A stretch of DNA of 64,000 nucleotides from Symsagittifera roscoffensis (taxonomy: Eukaryota; Xenacoelomorpha; Acoela; Convolutidae): the NCBI RefSeq assembly GCF_963678635.1, contig NC_087067.1:12199716-12263715 (forward strand). The letters run 5' to 3'. Made by a program: the position numbers and the translations under genes. Below are positions 57,901-62,563 of this stretch, piece after piece. The notes under the pieces were generated by a model that saw nothing but the letters and a program-made list of their open reading frames with translations, was not told where the DNA came from and did not search any database. Every line of letters starts with the position of its first letter. Position 1 is the first letter of the stretch.

Positions 57901-59441
57901 AAGAACGCTGGATGAATGTGGTTGAACAGGACGTGAGAACTTCAATAATCAAACCCACAGACTGATTCGGTCAAATAGCATGGAAAAAGTTTTTATCTAT
58001 CATTAAATAGCTTGAATGTTATGTAGAATGCCCTCATCTCAATGCTGGAATTTGTCTAGCTATTCTGATATACCATTGCGCACGCTCTTTTCGAATGTAC
58101 AACCCCGCCAGAATGGGAAAACGGACAATAAACGCATTAGTAGTCCTTAGTAGTGCTTGATGTTATGCTTCTGTTAAAGTATGACGTAGAACTTTTCGGC
58201 TTGATATATTTTTTTAACGTGATTATTTTCTCGCAGTTTGACTTCCGATTATTTTTAAGTTCCTTTGTTAAAAGCAAGGCAAACTGAACTATCGAACAGC
58301 GAAAGTGTAAAAGTCACGAAAAACGTGATCGGCTTATCAGATTTCTAAGCGAAATGAAATTTTACCTTTTGATCCAGTTTTCTCAATTTGGGATTATTTG
58401 AACAAAAATTGCAAATCATAGGTTGTTCTAGAAATTCAAAGAGCTTCAATTAGTTACATATAGTTTTTTTCTTTGAAAATCGAAAGTTGAGACTTTCAAA
58501 ATATTAGTCCGTTTTTTTTTGCATTTTACTTGCGTTAATTGACTCTTTTGCAGCTGTCTCTTGGCTATGTTTTTCGTGTTTTGTGTCTTCAGATACGTGC
58601 AGATTGTGTCTCTGAATCTGATCGCTATCTGTCTCTGTGCAGTTGTCGCTTTCATCATCCCCAGCATCGGAACTGTCACAAGGTGAATATAGTGAAAACA
58701 TCAGCCCTTACCGGTAAAAGTTTTTCGGGTGTATTTTCTGCAGCTGAGGAGGTTGGGAGTAGGGGATTTTATGAGGACATGGTTGGTAATTGCTGGAAGA
58801 TTTGTTAATTGACGTTGGATTGATCGATGAACTTCAATTTTTTCCGAAAAATTTGATGACTTATTTAGATCGACCAAATTGATTTTCCGAGCTCTCCTAA
58901 AGCACCATGAAAACACTATTTTAACACCACAGGCAAATTTTTGAAGAAACAGGCCAAAAACGTTGTTTTTCGGCACTTTTGGAAGGTTTTGACAAAAAAA
59001 GGGGTTTTTCAGCAAGCGTTCCCCCTCAAAGTTAGTATAAGTTGGCGCCAAAAGCACCTTTAGAAAAATTTAAGGCTGAATTGGTCAAAAATGGATGTCG
59101 TAAAATTATACCAAAAGGGTGCCTCTTGGGTGGTGAAGATGCAAATGGGGGAGGGGGGAGGGGCGTCTGGTGAAGATGCGAATCCTTGGGGGGGGGGGGG
59201 GGGGCGTCCGCCCCTGCTTGTAAGATCATTTGTGCATTTGGCTCATAATTTATCTTTTATCCCTTGCAGATTCTCCGGAGCAATTTCTGGAGCAGTTTAT
59301 GTCTCTATCTTGCCATGTCTCGGAATCATGCAACGTCAGAGGATGGAAGGAAAGCTGACAAAGTGGTCAGTTTTGCTGAATGGATCAATATGCGTCATCG
59401 GTGTAGCTAACTTAATCGCACAGTTCTTCGTCAAAGAATAA
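24822..59441 (+). CDS. SLC38A9: SLC38A9-type lysosomal amino-acid transporter / arginine sensor, 15 exons
   Basis: CDS = join(24822..24921, 29068..29263, 29895..29936, 37795..37906, 43399..43484, 45733..45890, 46420..46596, 47139..47186, 48092..48313, 50588..50698, 50962..51068, 53467..53571, 53892..54040, 58593..58682, 59270..59441), 624 aa (human about 561). Residues 1-150 are a cytosolic tail: acidic, then basic, then the DYYRGL...VPSHVIP motif region (136-158) that in human SLC38A9 contacts Ragulator-Rag. Eleven membrane segments follow (TM1 about 174-198). The luminal TM3-TM4 loop has two NSS sequons and several Cys. Matches to human, from memory: FSDVCQHYLGPVGKW, INFKSPTFFTKFN, NPENN-TRD, NLLDNFGSSDIFSFVGRIFL and GVANLIAQFF. 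In the family it exports amino acids from lysosomes and reports arginine to mTORC1. TM1 differs at the signature (GNLMI for WNTMM). Confidence 0.93.
25130..25595 (+). mobile_element. Family B element, SLC38A9 intron 1
   Basis: Starts CTCTTGCAATTAGCAAGG (stem-loop) followed by GTAACCGCGTACTAGA. Has the tRNA-like GCTTGGAGGTAACGAATAC near 25279 and ends GGTGCGAAGCTCAGCTTGG plus CCTCTGTGA. The end matches the family A terminus. Confidence 0.6.
25834..26170 (+). mobile_element. Family C element, 5' part
   Basis: Starts GAGTCGATGAACGTAGTGAA and GACTCTT (stem-loop), continues with AACAGCAAAAGTGTAAAGGT and GCGTGATCGAC, and is truncated before its end. Confidence 0.65.
26380..27150. repeat. Degenerate tandem repeat (family D), five units of about 125-170 bp
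   Basis: Each unit carries a block like GTGTGAAGCTCCCCTTCATA then GCGGCTACGCCC, followed by a T-rich stretch and CTCGAAAACTACCCT. The GAAGCTC-like blocks start near 26476, 26638, 26762, 26931 and 27070. Other clusters of this family: 28300-28880, 39400-40180, 54540-54990 and 56230-56760. Confidence 0.7.
27211..27866 (+). mobile_element. Family A element, most complete copy, with TTA duplication
   Basis: 656 bp from CACTTGCGAAGCGAGTG to CGCAGCTTCGCCTCTGTG, flanked by TTA at 27208-27210 and 27867-27869. The start forms a stem-loop; the end contains GAAGCGCAGCTTC. Start and end share CAC and GCGAAGC in inverted order. The tRNA-like module is at about 27672-27760 (GTGATTGAGTGGATAGTGCG, CATTCGAATCC). 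No coding capacity. Confidence 0.8.
28300..28880. repeat. Family D repeat cluster
   Basis: Diverged units with TCTCGAAAACTTATCTCCCA, AACTGAGATTTTGGGTTCAA and GAAGCCTCCATTC, as in 26380-27150. Confidence 0.6.
29068..29263 (+). CDS. SLC38A9: SLC38A9 exon 2: acidic cytosolic tail
   Basis: Acceptor TCTACGCAG|GTGTGG, donor ATCAG|GTACTT. Encodes a Glu/Asp-rich segment (EYDTEEEYSDSASEAGADDD) then KGKRKS. The minus-strand frame over this exon is a shadow of the acidic codons. Confidence 0.85.
29264..29894 (+). other. SLC38A9 intron 2
   Basis: 631 bp. Holds a short duplicated block: TAAAATGG(T/C)GTC(T/C)T followed by GGGATTATTATTGCGCCTGA at about 29617-29660 and 29688-29730. No gene. Confidence 0.6.
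29895..29936 (+). CDS. SLC38A9: SLC38A9 exon 3: 42-nt basic microexon
   Basis: Acceptor GTTTTCAG|GGTCGA, donor TCACAG|GTATTT. Encodes VERRSSRRPSRAH in frame between exons 2 and 4. It is phase-symmetric (2-2), so it could be skipped without a frameshift. Confidence 0.75.
30112..30264 (+). mobile_element. Family A element, internally deleted
   Basis: The start CACTTGCGAAG is fused directly to the tRNA-like 3' half (GCTAGGTCGCAGGTTCGAAT) and the family end CGCAAGTGTTTACGAAGC plus CAGCTTTGCCTCT. TTA precedes it. Confidence 0.65.
30265..32512 (+). other. SLC38A9 intron 3, left part
   Basis: About 2.2 kb with scattered short fragments of families B, C and D (for example CATGCCGCATCAGTAC near 31271) and no gene. 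TATCTCGCGTTGCTTAA occurs twice (about 31907 and 32221). Confidence 0.45.
32514..32598. repeat. Imperfect hairpin with 22-nt arms
   Basis: GGGATCTCTTCAACTATATC (arm start, 32514) pairs with the reverse complement at 32577-32598 with one mismatch over 22 nt; the loop is 41 nt. An overlapping CCCCTTT...AAAGGGG stem lies at about 32562-32579. It could be a very small inverted-repeat element or an RNA hairpin. Confidence 0.7.
32813..33632 (+). mobile_element. Family B element, intron 3
   Basis: Contains CGATTGCAATTAGCGTATG, ATCAAATCGGAATATAGAC, the tRNA-like TCTGGAGGTAACGAATACGC, and the end GCTAGCTTGCAGTGC with TCGCTTCGCATCTGT. Confidence 0.55.
33640..35100 (+). repeat. Family B-like fragments, intron 3
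   Basis: Includes GGCCTAGGAGTAACGCCGTC and GTCTGGGTTTCTCGTTCC (33667-33720), then a T-rich stretch with a repeated CGGCT(C/T)A block. From 34300 to 35100 no repeat or gene is clear. Confidence 0.4.
35102..35581. mobile_element. Foldback/MITE with 30-bp inverted ends
   Basis: Left end TTTCAGCTCATTTTAAGCTG (continuing AACAATCTCA) and right end TGAGCTTGTTCAGCTTAAAA (continuing TGGGTTGAAA) are inverted with 3 mismatches in 30. Inner blocks (TTTAGACCAAAAAGGA near 35213; CCATTTTGGTCTAAAC near 35487) are also inverted, so both arms pair. 480 bp, non-coding. Confidence 0.8.
36221..36282. repeat. Perfect 2 x 31-bp tandem duplication
   Basis: ATGATTTCATGTTCATTGAA then ATGACTCACCA, twice in a row (36221-36251 and 36252-36282). 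Confidence 0.95.
36998..37270. mobile_element. MITE with GGCGAAGGACCGAATGGGCG ends
   Basis: The left end GGCGAAGGACCGAATGGGCG...AAAACAAAAAT is inverted at the right as ATTTTTGTTTTCGCCCATTC then GGTTCTTCGCC. The left end has an extra GAAGGACCG copy. About 270 bp in intron 3. Confidence 0.75.
37795..37906 (+). CDS. SLC38A9: SLC38A9 exon 4: Ragulator-binding region, first part
   Basis: Acceptor TTGTTTCAG|AGGCCC, donor CTCCTG|GTAAGC. Encodes RRLDYYRGLDKFSNSNLL, aligning with human HYYSRL...ALI, the tail segment needed for Ragulator-Rag contact. Confidence 0.92.
38208..38560 (+). repeat. Family B fragment, intron 4
   Basis: GTAATCGGGAACTAGCCTTT, then GGTCTAGATGTTACGCGGTT, then TTTGTCTGCTTATTTTTTGT and CGGCTTA, as in the other family B copies. 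Confidence 0.5.
38594..39250 (+). mobile_element. Two adjacent family C elements
   Basis: The first runs from AAGAGTCGATGAACGTAG (38594) to TGCGTTCATCGAAAA (about 38990). The second starts at about 39018 with CAAGAGTCAATGAACC, has GAAGACTCTTT and AACGTGATCAACTTCTAAT, and is truncated. Confidence 0.65.
39400..40180. repeat. Family D tandem repeat cluster, intron 4
   Basis: Units with CAAATCTGAG(A/G)TTTT, GGTTGTGGGAGGCTCTCCTG, TAGCGGTTACGCC and TTACACAAAAAGTTATGACC. Same unit as at 26380-27150. Confidence 0.65.
41030..41945 (+). pseudogene. Coding-like remnant of unknown origin in SLC38A9 intron 4
   Basis: Three successive short frames read like protein: 41231-41428 (65 aa, with EWTVRGKINAAAPHHIHAGR and ETKKLVQQRERIRLLKALD); an ATG at about 41440 opening MAKTTKIQRKEIARFSSDSK and ending after 27 aa; and about 41756-41951 (ALGLDYLGTVHFEHIGSVTK, with no ATG at its start). 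G+C is higher than in the flanks and stops separate the pieces. I do not recognise the family. It may be a decayed transposon or an integrated element; a working gene is unlikely. Confidence 0.35.
41950..43398 (+). other. SLC38A9 intron 4, right part
   Basis: No repeat family or gene is supported. A C-rich stretch at 41960-42060 stands out from the AT-rich background. The polypyrimidine tract of exon 5 ends the intron. Confidence 0.4.
43399..43484 (+). CDS. SLC38A9: SLC38A9 exon 5: end of tail and start of TM1
   Basis: Acceptor TTTTTTCAG|GAAGTG, donor ACCAT|GTCAGT. Encodes EVPSHVIPLSFYAVLP then GVKQSSIVT entering TM1. Confidence 0.92.
43553..44270 (+). mobile_element. Family B element with tRNA-like core, intron 5
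   Basis: Starts ACCCTGGCTTATTGTTGCAA and CCGGGTGCTAGAC. The core at 43680-43750 has CCTGGAGGTAACGAATACGC and box B GGGTTCAAATCTGACC. Then TTTGTCTGCTTGTTTTGTCG follows. The end is degraded. Confidence 0.6.
44672..45223 (+). mobile_element. Family A element, 3'-truncated
   Basis: TTA then CACTTGCAAAGCTAGTGTAT; tRNA-like core at about 45108-45190 (GCGTGGCTGAATGGATCGTG, GAGACTC, GATTCGAGTCC); breaks off in the family sequence TTATTTCTACTTT. Confidence 0.7.
45245..45710 (+). repeat. Family C fragment plus the block shared with HP1 intron 2
   Basis: Includes GTCAGTGTTTTTTC, TTGCGTTCATTGAATCTTCC, AACTGTTTGTTGG and GATAAATATTGTGACAAAAT, collinear with 11640-12000. Ends about 20 nt before exon 6. 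Confidence 0.7.
45733..45890 (+). CDS. SLC38A9: SLC38A9 exon 6: TM1 core and TM2
   Basis: Acceptor TATGTTTAG|TTTTGC, donor ACATACG|GTTAGT. Encodes FAIGNLMIGTSSLSMPWAIQ and the TM2 helix. Substrate-binding TM1 is here; the usual WNTMM reads GNLMI. Confidence 0.93.
45918..46080. repeat. Minisatellite of about 37 bp, 4-5 copies, intron 6
   Basis: Unit approximately AAGTGATCACATCTTTTTAC then GTGATTTTTT, with variants (ATTACA, ATCTCA). Begins 28 nt after exon 6. Confidence 0.8.
46318..46385 (-). repeat. tRNA-Lys(CUU)-like sequence (SINE head or tRNA relic), antisense
   Basis: On the minus strand: box A-like TGATCAAGTGG (46380-46370), an anticodon-loop-like CTCTTAATC (46356-46348) and box B GGTTCGAGACTC (46334-46323). 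The order and the CTCTTAATC match tRNA-Lys(CUU), but the acceptor stem does not pair, so it is a relic. It lies 34 nt before exon 7. Confidence 0.55.
46420..46596 (+). CDS. SLC38A9: SLC38A9 exon 7: cytosolic loop and TM3
   Basis: Acceptor GGTTTCAG|AGGCCA, donor TAGTTG|GTAAGA. Encodes VDFSDVCQHYLGPVGKWAAV and TM3 (GAMFAYWILMTNFLY). Confidence 0.94.
46597..47138 (+). other. SLC38A9 intron 7
   Basis: 542 bp, AT-rich, no repeat family identified except a local duplication of TATGCTGGAAACAG at 46981 and 46996. Confidence 0.6.
47139..47186 (+). CDS. SLC38A9: SLC38A9 exon 8: luminal loop microexon
   Basis: 48 nt. Acceptor TGTGTTTAG|ATTCGA, donor AAGAGT|GTAAGT. Encodes DSISSGSVDHSDDYKE in the luminal TM3-TM4 loop. 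Phase-symmetric (1-1). Confidence 0.85.
47406..47862 (+). mobile_element. Family C element, intron 8
   Basis: Starts near TAATAAACTTAGTGAG with ACTCTTATATAGGTCTTGCT, has CACAAAAACGTGATCGACTT, and ends TTGCGTTCATTACTCTTTTC then TAACTGTCAGTTGGCTATG. Confidence 0.7.
48092..48313 (+). CDS. SLC38A9: SLC38A9 exon 9: luminal loop with sequons, TM4
   Basis: Acceptor TGATCAG|GTATCT, donor CTCTCG|GTAAGT. Encodes the Cys-containing loop with two Asn-Ser-Ser sequons, then TVPFFLILLVAPLINFKSPT. The frame that reads through the intron start from 48020 is not the coding frame. Confidence 0.93.
48560..48830 (+). mobile_element. tRNA-derived SINE, intron 9
   Basis: Box A-like TAGTGAAGTGG (48581-48591), a loop CTCTCAATC and box B GATGTTCGAGGCCC (48622-48635), followed by a non-tRNA body (AGCGACATTACCCAGCCC) and a tail with TTGGTCCTTTCCCCCGTGG. 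The layout is that of a SINE; no tRNA acceptor stem. Confidence 0.6.
49379..49847. mobile_element. Two MITEs in inverted orientation (GGCTCTTTTCCAG family)
   Basis: Copy 1, 49379-49581, has inverted ends GGCTCTTTTCCAGTCCCCCC and AACTGGAAAAGAGCC. Copy 2, about 49630-49847, is the same element reversed (the interior AACGTTGTCACAATGC of copy 1 reappears as GCATTATAACAACGTT). The pair can fold into a hairpin of about 200 bp per arm with a spacer of about 48 bp. Diverged members lie at 60655-60811 and 61690-61905. Confidence 0.85.
50072..50093. repeat. Perfect 10-bp-stem hairpin
   Basis: CCAGCAATCA, 2 nt, TGATTGCTGG. Preceded by TGGTAGTGATGG and followed by GGTTTAAATCAC, which resemble tRNA boxes A and B, so it may be the anticodon arm of a tRNA-derived relic. 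Confidence 0.6.
50252..50470 (+). mobile_element. GGCTCTT-family MITE with G16 tract, intron 9
   Basis: Left end GGCTCTTGTTCCTTTTCCCC, right end a G16 run (50431-50446), then GAGAGGAAGGAAAGG and AAAAAGAGCC. Interior as in the copy at 13240. Confidence 0.85.
50588..50698 (+). CDS. SLC38A9: SLC38A9 exon 10: TM5
   Basis: Acceptor ATTTTCAG|GCACAG, donor TGCCAT|GTGAGT. Encodes GTVSVVYVMCFLIMKACFWG and a loop ending SNVP. Confidence 0.93.
50962..51068 (+). CDS. SLC38A9: SLC38A9 exon 11: TM6
   Basis: Acceptor TTTTTTCAG|TGTTTG, donor AACAAT|GTGAGT. Encodes FGAQFASLSGIAMLAFFSHN and the cytosolic QKNPENN. Confidence 0.93.
51240..52560 (+). repeat. Family C cluster, partly nested, intron 11
   Basis: Short heads (AGTGTCAATGAATGAAGTGA with GGCACTTATTTAGGC) occur at 51303 and 51500 within a 200-bp tandem duplication (about 51180-51345 and 51358-51543). 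A fuller copy starts at 51893 (GAGTAATGAACGTAG) and ends at about 52400 (TTGCGTTCATTACTCTTTTC). A second end lies at 52514. Confidence 0.65.
52738..52757 (+). repeat. G14 run
   Basis: Fourteen G, then C, then four G. It could form a quadruplex, or could be an assembly-sensitive homopolymer. Confidence 0.9.
53467..53571 (+). CDS. SLC38A9: SLC38A9 exon 12: TM7
   Basis: Acceptor TTTTCTAG|ACCCGA, donor CAACAG|GTATGT. Encodes TRDVILGYMVGLCTYLCSGF and SYPLNKSCIQQ. Confidence 0.93.
53625..53700. repeat. Fragment of a C-rich repeat also in the element at 55224
   Basis: GACCCCCTGCCGACCCAAAA then GGTCCCCCCTTTG is shared with 55311-55343. Confidence 0.75.
53892..54040 (+). CDS. SLC38A9: SLC38A9 exon 13: TM8
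   Basis: Acceptor TTTTTTTAG|AACCTG, donor CCATC|GTTAGT. Encodes NLLDNFGSSDIFSFVGRIFL and the rest of TM8. Confidence 0.94.
54370..54440 (+). mobile_element. Family A element, start only
   Basis: TTTA then CACAAGCGAAGCGTTCTGTA, GCACAAACAATTTTTTCTAA and CCTAAATTGCAA, then lost. Confidence 0.55.
54540..55000. repeat. Family D cluster, intron 13
   Basis: Units with CTCAAAAACTACCCTGCAAA, GAGATTAAGGGC and GCGAATCTCACTTGCG. Confidence 0.5.
55224..55625. mobile_element. hAT-like MITE with perfect 8-bp target duplication
   Basis: Starts CAGGGTTACCACTTGGTCAG and ends GAACGAAGTGGTAACCCTG; the terminal CAGGGTTACCACTT is a perfect inverted repeat. Flanked by GTTCATAA at 55216-55223 and again at 55626-55633. 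An 8-bp duplication and CAGGG ends are typical of hAT elements. 402 bp, no transposase. It has picked up the C-rich repeat seen at 53625. Confidence 0.92.
55626..56280 (+). repeat. Family B-derived tandem fragments
   Basis: Three rough copies of a block with TGTGTGTTTTGAGGGTGAGG, TTTTCGGCTCAG and GGCCGCATATTG, ending GTATCGCAAGTGGCGCGAAA and CACCTCTTTGTG, the family B end. Confidence 0.5.
56281..56770. repeat. Family D cluster, intron 13
   Basis: Units with CTCGAAAACTACTAACTAAA, ATACTAAGGGTTCAATCC and a local duplication of AATCAGGGTG near 56536 and 56564. Confidence 0.5.
57130..58020 (+). pseudogene. LINE (non-LTR retrotransposon) reverse-transcriptase remnant, intron 13
   Basis: FVDFEKAF at about 57198-57221 is the start of a LINE RT catalytic block; TTTGAAAAAGCTTTTGG is then duplicated. 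After a gap, VEEFCYLGDLIFGEN leads into 57480-57800 with RCHIYGACLRSILKYCFEIW and KALRRIAGVF, the usual RT C-terminal region. Then, out of frame, FKERWMNVVEQDVRTS (about 57897-57945) marks the end. The stretch is decayed by stops and deletions. The clade cannot be assigned. Confidence 0.8.
58199..58569 (+). mobile_element. Family C element abutting SLC38A9 exon 14
   Basis: Body with AACAGCGAAAGTGTAAAAGT, AAAACGTGATCGGCTT and ATCCAGTTTTCTCAATT, end TGCGTTAATTGACTCTTTTG, then CTGTCTCTTGGCTATG. The start is degraded. The last family base lies about 24 nt upstream of exon 14. Confidence 0.7.
58593..58682 (+). CDS. SLC38A9: SLC38A9 exon 14: TM9
   Basis: Acceptor TGTCTTCAG|ATACGT, donor ACAAG|GTGAAT. 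Encodes YVQIVSLNLIAICLCAVVAF and IIPSIGTVT. Phase-symmetric (2-2). A family C element ends about 24 nt before it. Confidence 0.92.
58860..59220 (-). mobile_element. C-rich repeat element with G17 tract, intron 14
   Basis: Read on the minus strand from about 59217 it starts CAGGGGCGGACGCC followed by the C-run (59204-59188). It contains TTTTTCTAAAGGTGCTTTTG and GCGCCAAC...TTTGAGGGGG, a block also found inside the MITE at 55224 (near 55386). The far end is not fixed. It lies 50 nt before exon 15. Confidence 0.55.
59270..59441 (+). CDS. SLC38A9: SLC38A9 exon 15: TM10, TM11, stop
   Basis: Acceptor CCCTTGCAG|ATTCTC. Encodes FSGAISGAVYVSILPCLGIM and GVANLIAQFFVKE, ending in TAA at 59439-59441. Confidence 0.95.
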
Positions 59442-59465
59442 ATAAACTTAGCGTTACAAAATAAA
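59437..59465 (+). terminator. Overlapping AATAAA poly(A) signals at the SLC38A9 stop
   Basis: AATAAA occurs at 59437-59442 (overlapping the stop codon), 59441-59446 and 59460-59465. If used, the 3' UTR is only tens of bases long. Confidence 0.6.
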
Positions 59466-59785
59466 TACAAATCACTATTGAATTTAAATACCGATGTGAC
59501 ATAATTGAGTATTAGATTATTCGTGTTCTCGTGATACTCAATGAGAAAAGTTAATAGACACCTTGACGAGTTAGCAAGCAAGTTAAAAAAATCATGTGGA
59601 GAAGTTTTAACTCCTAAAAGCAAGTGACGCAGATTTAGTTTCCGTAATAATAGTCAAACGAAGTGAATTTTCACTCATTAGATCGCCCGGGTTTGGTAGT
59701 TTATAAAAAAACTTTAGATTGTTTACGCGCTGAAGTTTAGATTTTGTAAGATTTTTTATTTCTATTTTTCAATTTCAAATTACTC
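59466..59785. other. 3' flank of SLC38A9
   Basis: AT-rich; holds the likely transcript end. No other feature. Confidence 0.5.
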
Positions 59786-60200
59786 AAGCGGAGCGTAATA
59801 ATACAAAGCAATTTTTTCCAACCTAAGTGGCAAATAAAAGTGCTCACATGGTGACACTTCTTTCAAGCACTGGCATTTTCATAGTATTATGTAGCTGGCA
59901 TGAAGGCTAACTTTTGTTGATTTCGAAGCGCCCGCACTTTTTTTTGCATAGCTTTGGTAATTCAATAGCAACCATGGCTGCTTTATTGATTGGTAGCGAG
60001 TGTTAGTAAAAATCAAAGCGATCTTGGAGTAGATACGAGGACGTCAAACTACTAATCTCCAAAGTGGAGGTTCGATTCCATTGCGTCGAAAGTTTTGTTT
60101 TTCAAGGCTTATTTTTTATTTAACTTTTTTTCACTTATTTTGAGAAAAAGTTTTTGCCTTTTTCTTGTTTGCGTTTATGAATTGAGATTTCGAACGTGAA
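59786..60200 (+). mobile_element. Family A element, diverged
   Basis: TTACTCAAGCGGAGCGTAAT, then TTTTTTCCAACCTAAGTGGC; a tRNA-like core at 60024-60090 with AACTACTAATCTCCAAAGTG and AGGTTCGATTCCATTG (a good box B). The end is degraded. Confidence 0.6.
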
Positions 60201-60654
60201 TTGTTACCAAAGCCGAGATTGCGTTATAATGTCAAACCAGTTTTTCAAGATTACCTTGTAAGGTCACTTTTTTCAACCTAACTTGTAGTTTTCAGTGATC
60301 GGTTTTTTAAGTTGCCTTTTATCTGATAGCACAGCTGAAAATTTTTAGTTATTGTTTCATGGACTTGAACTCAGGAAGTCGGTATTTTTATTGGTATATA
60401 AAATGTTGTCGAAAACTATTATTTGATTGGCAAAAATTGACTGAATAAAAAAACCACGCCGAGCATTAATTTTCCGTTTTCTTCGAAAGTCGGAACAATT
60501 AGTGTTATCGGTTTTTTTAAGAGAACGCAACGTTAAAAGTATAATGAAACTTTGGATGGTCAATGGATCAATTTCATAGCTTTCAGCGAAAAAGTTCACG
60601 TCAAGCCAAAATAGCCTTGGAAGTAAATTGAACATTAAAAGTTGGAAATATTAA

Positions 60655-60811
60655 GGGTAAAATGGAAAAAAGCCATTTGTGCGTTTGCTTCCTCCATCTT
60701 TGAATTTCCACGTGGTCATAATACAATAAAAAATGGCGAGATGAATAAATCAATCATTTTAAACACATGAAAAAGAAAGTTTGAAATGTAGGGGTAAAGT
60801 GGAAAAGAGCC
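60655..60811. mobile_element. Diverged GGCTCTTTTCC-family MITE
   Basis: GGGTAAAATGGAAAAAAGCC at left and GGGGTAAAGTGGAAAAGAGC at right. The interior ATACAATAAAAAATGGCGAG parallels the copy at 49379. Confidence 0.5.
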
Positions 60812-60830
60812 CACCCGTCTAGCCAAAATA

Positions 60831-61437
60831 CACTAATCAACAAAATTAAGCGCAAATTGAAAATTTTACTCTCTAAAATGCCTGTTTTCAATGTATATTT
60901 TGGCCAACATTTCCTTCGGAATTTAGAAAAATTTTTGCATTGACCGAGAGCAAATAAGCAGAGCTACCATCTGTGAAAGTATCAATATTTGGTTTCAATG
61001 ACTTACCTATGTACTCCAGATCTGAAAAAGCCAGATATCGTCTTCTGTACTAAGTCTTTCACTTCGCGTGAAAAAGTAACAAACGTGTGACTTTAGTAAA
61101 ATTTTCACACTGATTGTTTCCTTCTTCTCGCTGAGAATTTTTCATGCCGATTGAGCAAATTTCTTACCCGTTTAATCAAAATTGACTTCAGTATGTGGCA
61201 AAATTTATTTCAGACGACGAAAAATGGCATTTTCAGACCCGGATTACTTTGATAAGTAATTGAAATCAAATATTGATTTTTTCACAGATGGTAGCTCTGC
61301 TCATTTGCTCTCGGTCAATAAAAAATTTTTGGTCAAACTTGAAAGAATTCAAAACGTTCATTGTGCAAAGTTTACATTGATAACAGGCATTTTAGAGAGT
61401 AAAATTCAGAACTTGCGCTTAATTTTGCCCACTAGTG
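60831..61437. mobile_element. Tc1/mariner-like MITE with inverted ends of about 190 bp
   Basis: The left arm CACTAATCAACAAAATTAAG (60831) is inverted at the right as CTTAATTTTGCCCACTAGTG (61418-61437). The match continues inward for about 190 bp (TTTTACTCTCTAAAATGCCT; GACCGAGAGCAAAT(A/G)AGCAG). TA lies on both sides (60829-60830 and 61438-61439). The end sequence and TA target fit Tc1/mariner. No transposase. Confidence 0.85.
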
Positions 61438-61689
61438 TAGCTTTTATTTCAGTTTTTTTGGTTTCATATTTTTTTTTCATTTCATATGTTCAAGTCATTC
61501 TGAACTTTTTTGTTTTTCACTCGTTGCAGCAAAAAAATCATGCATTTAACCATAATAGCATGAAAAAATATGCTAAACGAGAAGTTTGTATTCTTCATAG
61601 TCAATGAATAAAAATCACGCTTTGAACAATAATAGCTCGAAAAATTATTATGAATATAGAAAATTAGCAAAAGGGACTGAAAAAGAGGA

Positions 61690-61905
61690 CTATTTTTCTA
61701 CTAGCCTTCCCTTCGCATTTGAGTTTTAATTTGAAAAATCATTTCAACATTTTCATAATGCAATGGAACTTCGCATTGTGAAGAAACTAACAATTGAGAA
61801 CAAATTTGTTTTGATAATTTACATCGTAACATCATGCATTTAGCCATTGTATCACGTAAAATCACCTATAAAAATTTGAAATGTGGGGGAAAAGTGGAAA
61901 AAAGC
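61690..61905. mobile_element. Diverged GGCTCTTTTCC-family MITE
   Basis: Interior ATAATGCAATGGAACTTCGC, right end GTGGGGGAAAAGTGGAAAAA. Related to 49379-49581. Confidence 0.5.
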
Positions 61906-61906
61906 T

Positions 61907-62563
61907 GGGCCCTTTTTCCTTTTCCCCCCACCTCACACGAGCTTCATTTTTTTAGTGTAACGAGTGGTTTTACGAGGTTGAGTATGGAGACCAAATATGT
62001 TTGTCGTGGCCTTATTAGTCTGTATGTAAATTTTCAAAACAATCCGATAAAGTGGTCAACAAATTGACATGTAAAAATTCGCAGGTGGGGGGGGGGGAAG
62101 GAAAAAGAGCCAAAAGCCGAAAAGTGGAATGAAAAATATCAGAGGGTAATTCGCGGTTTTTTTGGCACTACTCGCATATCGCGCCACTTTTGTTGTAATT
62201 CGTGATTTTGGGTAACTTCCCAATTGGCATAATGGCTCTTTTTCCTTTTCCCCCCACCTGCAAATTTTCACAAGTAAATTTGTTGACCACATTGTCCCAT
62301 TGCTATGAAAATTTATATACAGACTAATAAGGCCACGACAAACATATATGGTCTTCATAATCAACCTCATAAAAGCAGTCGTTCCACTAAAAAATTGGGC
62401 TCTTTTTCCTTCCCCCCATCAGCGAAAATTTTTTACTAAAAATTTGTTCACATCATCGGATTGTTACAAAAATTAGTATGCGGACTAATTTGGCTATGAC
62501 AAACATATTTGGTCTCCATACTTAACCTTGTAAAACTCCTCGTTACAACATGAAATTTATGCC
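61907..62563. mobile_element. Run of three GGCTCTT-family MITEs
   Basis: Copy at 61907-62111 (reversed; ends CCTTTTTCCTTTTCCCCCCA and GGAAGGAAAAAGAGCC with G11). Copy at 62234-62396 (forward; start GGCTCTTTTTCCTTTTCCCC, cut at its far end). Copy from 62397 (GGGCTCTTTTTCCTTCCCCC) that replaces the missing end and is itself cut near 62563. The first two face each other and can fold back. Confidence 0.8.
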
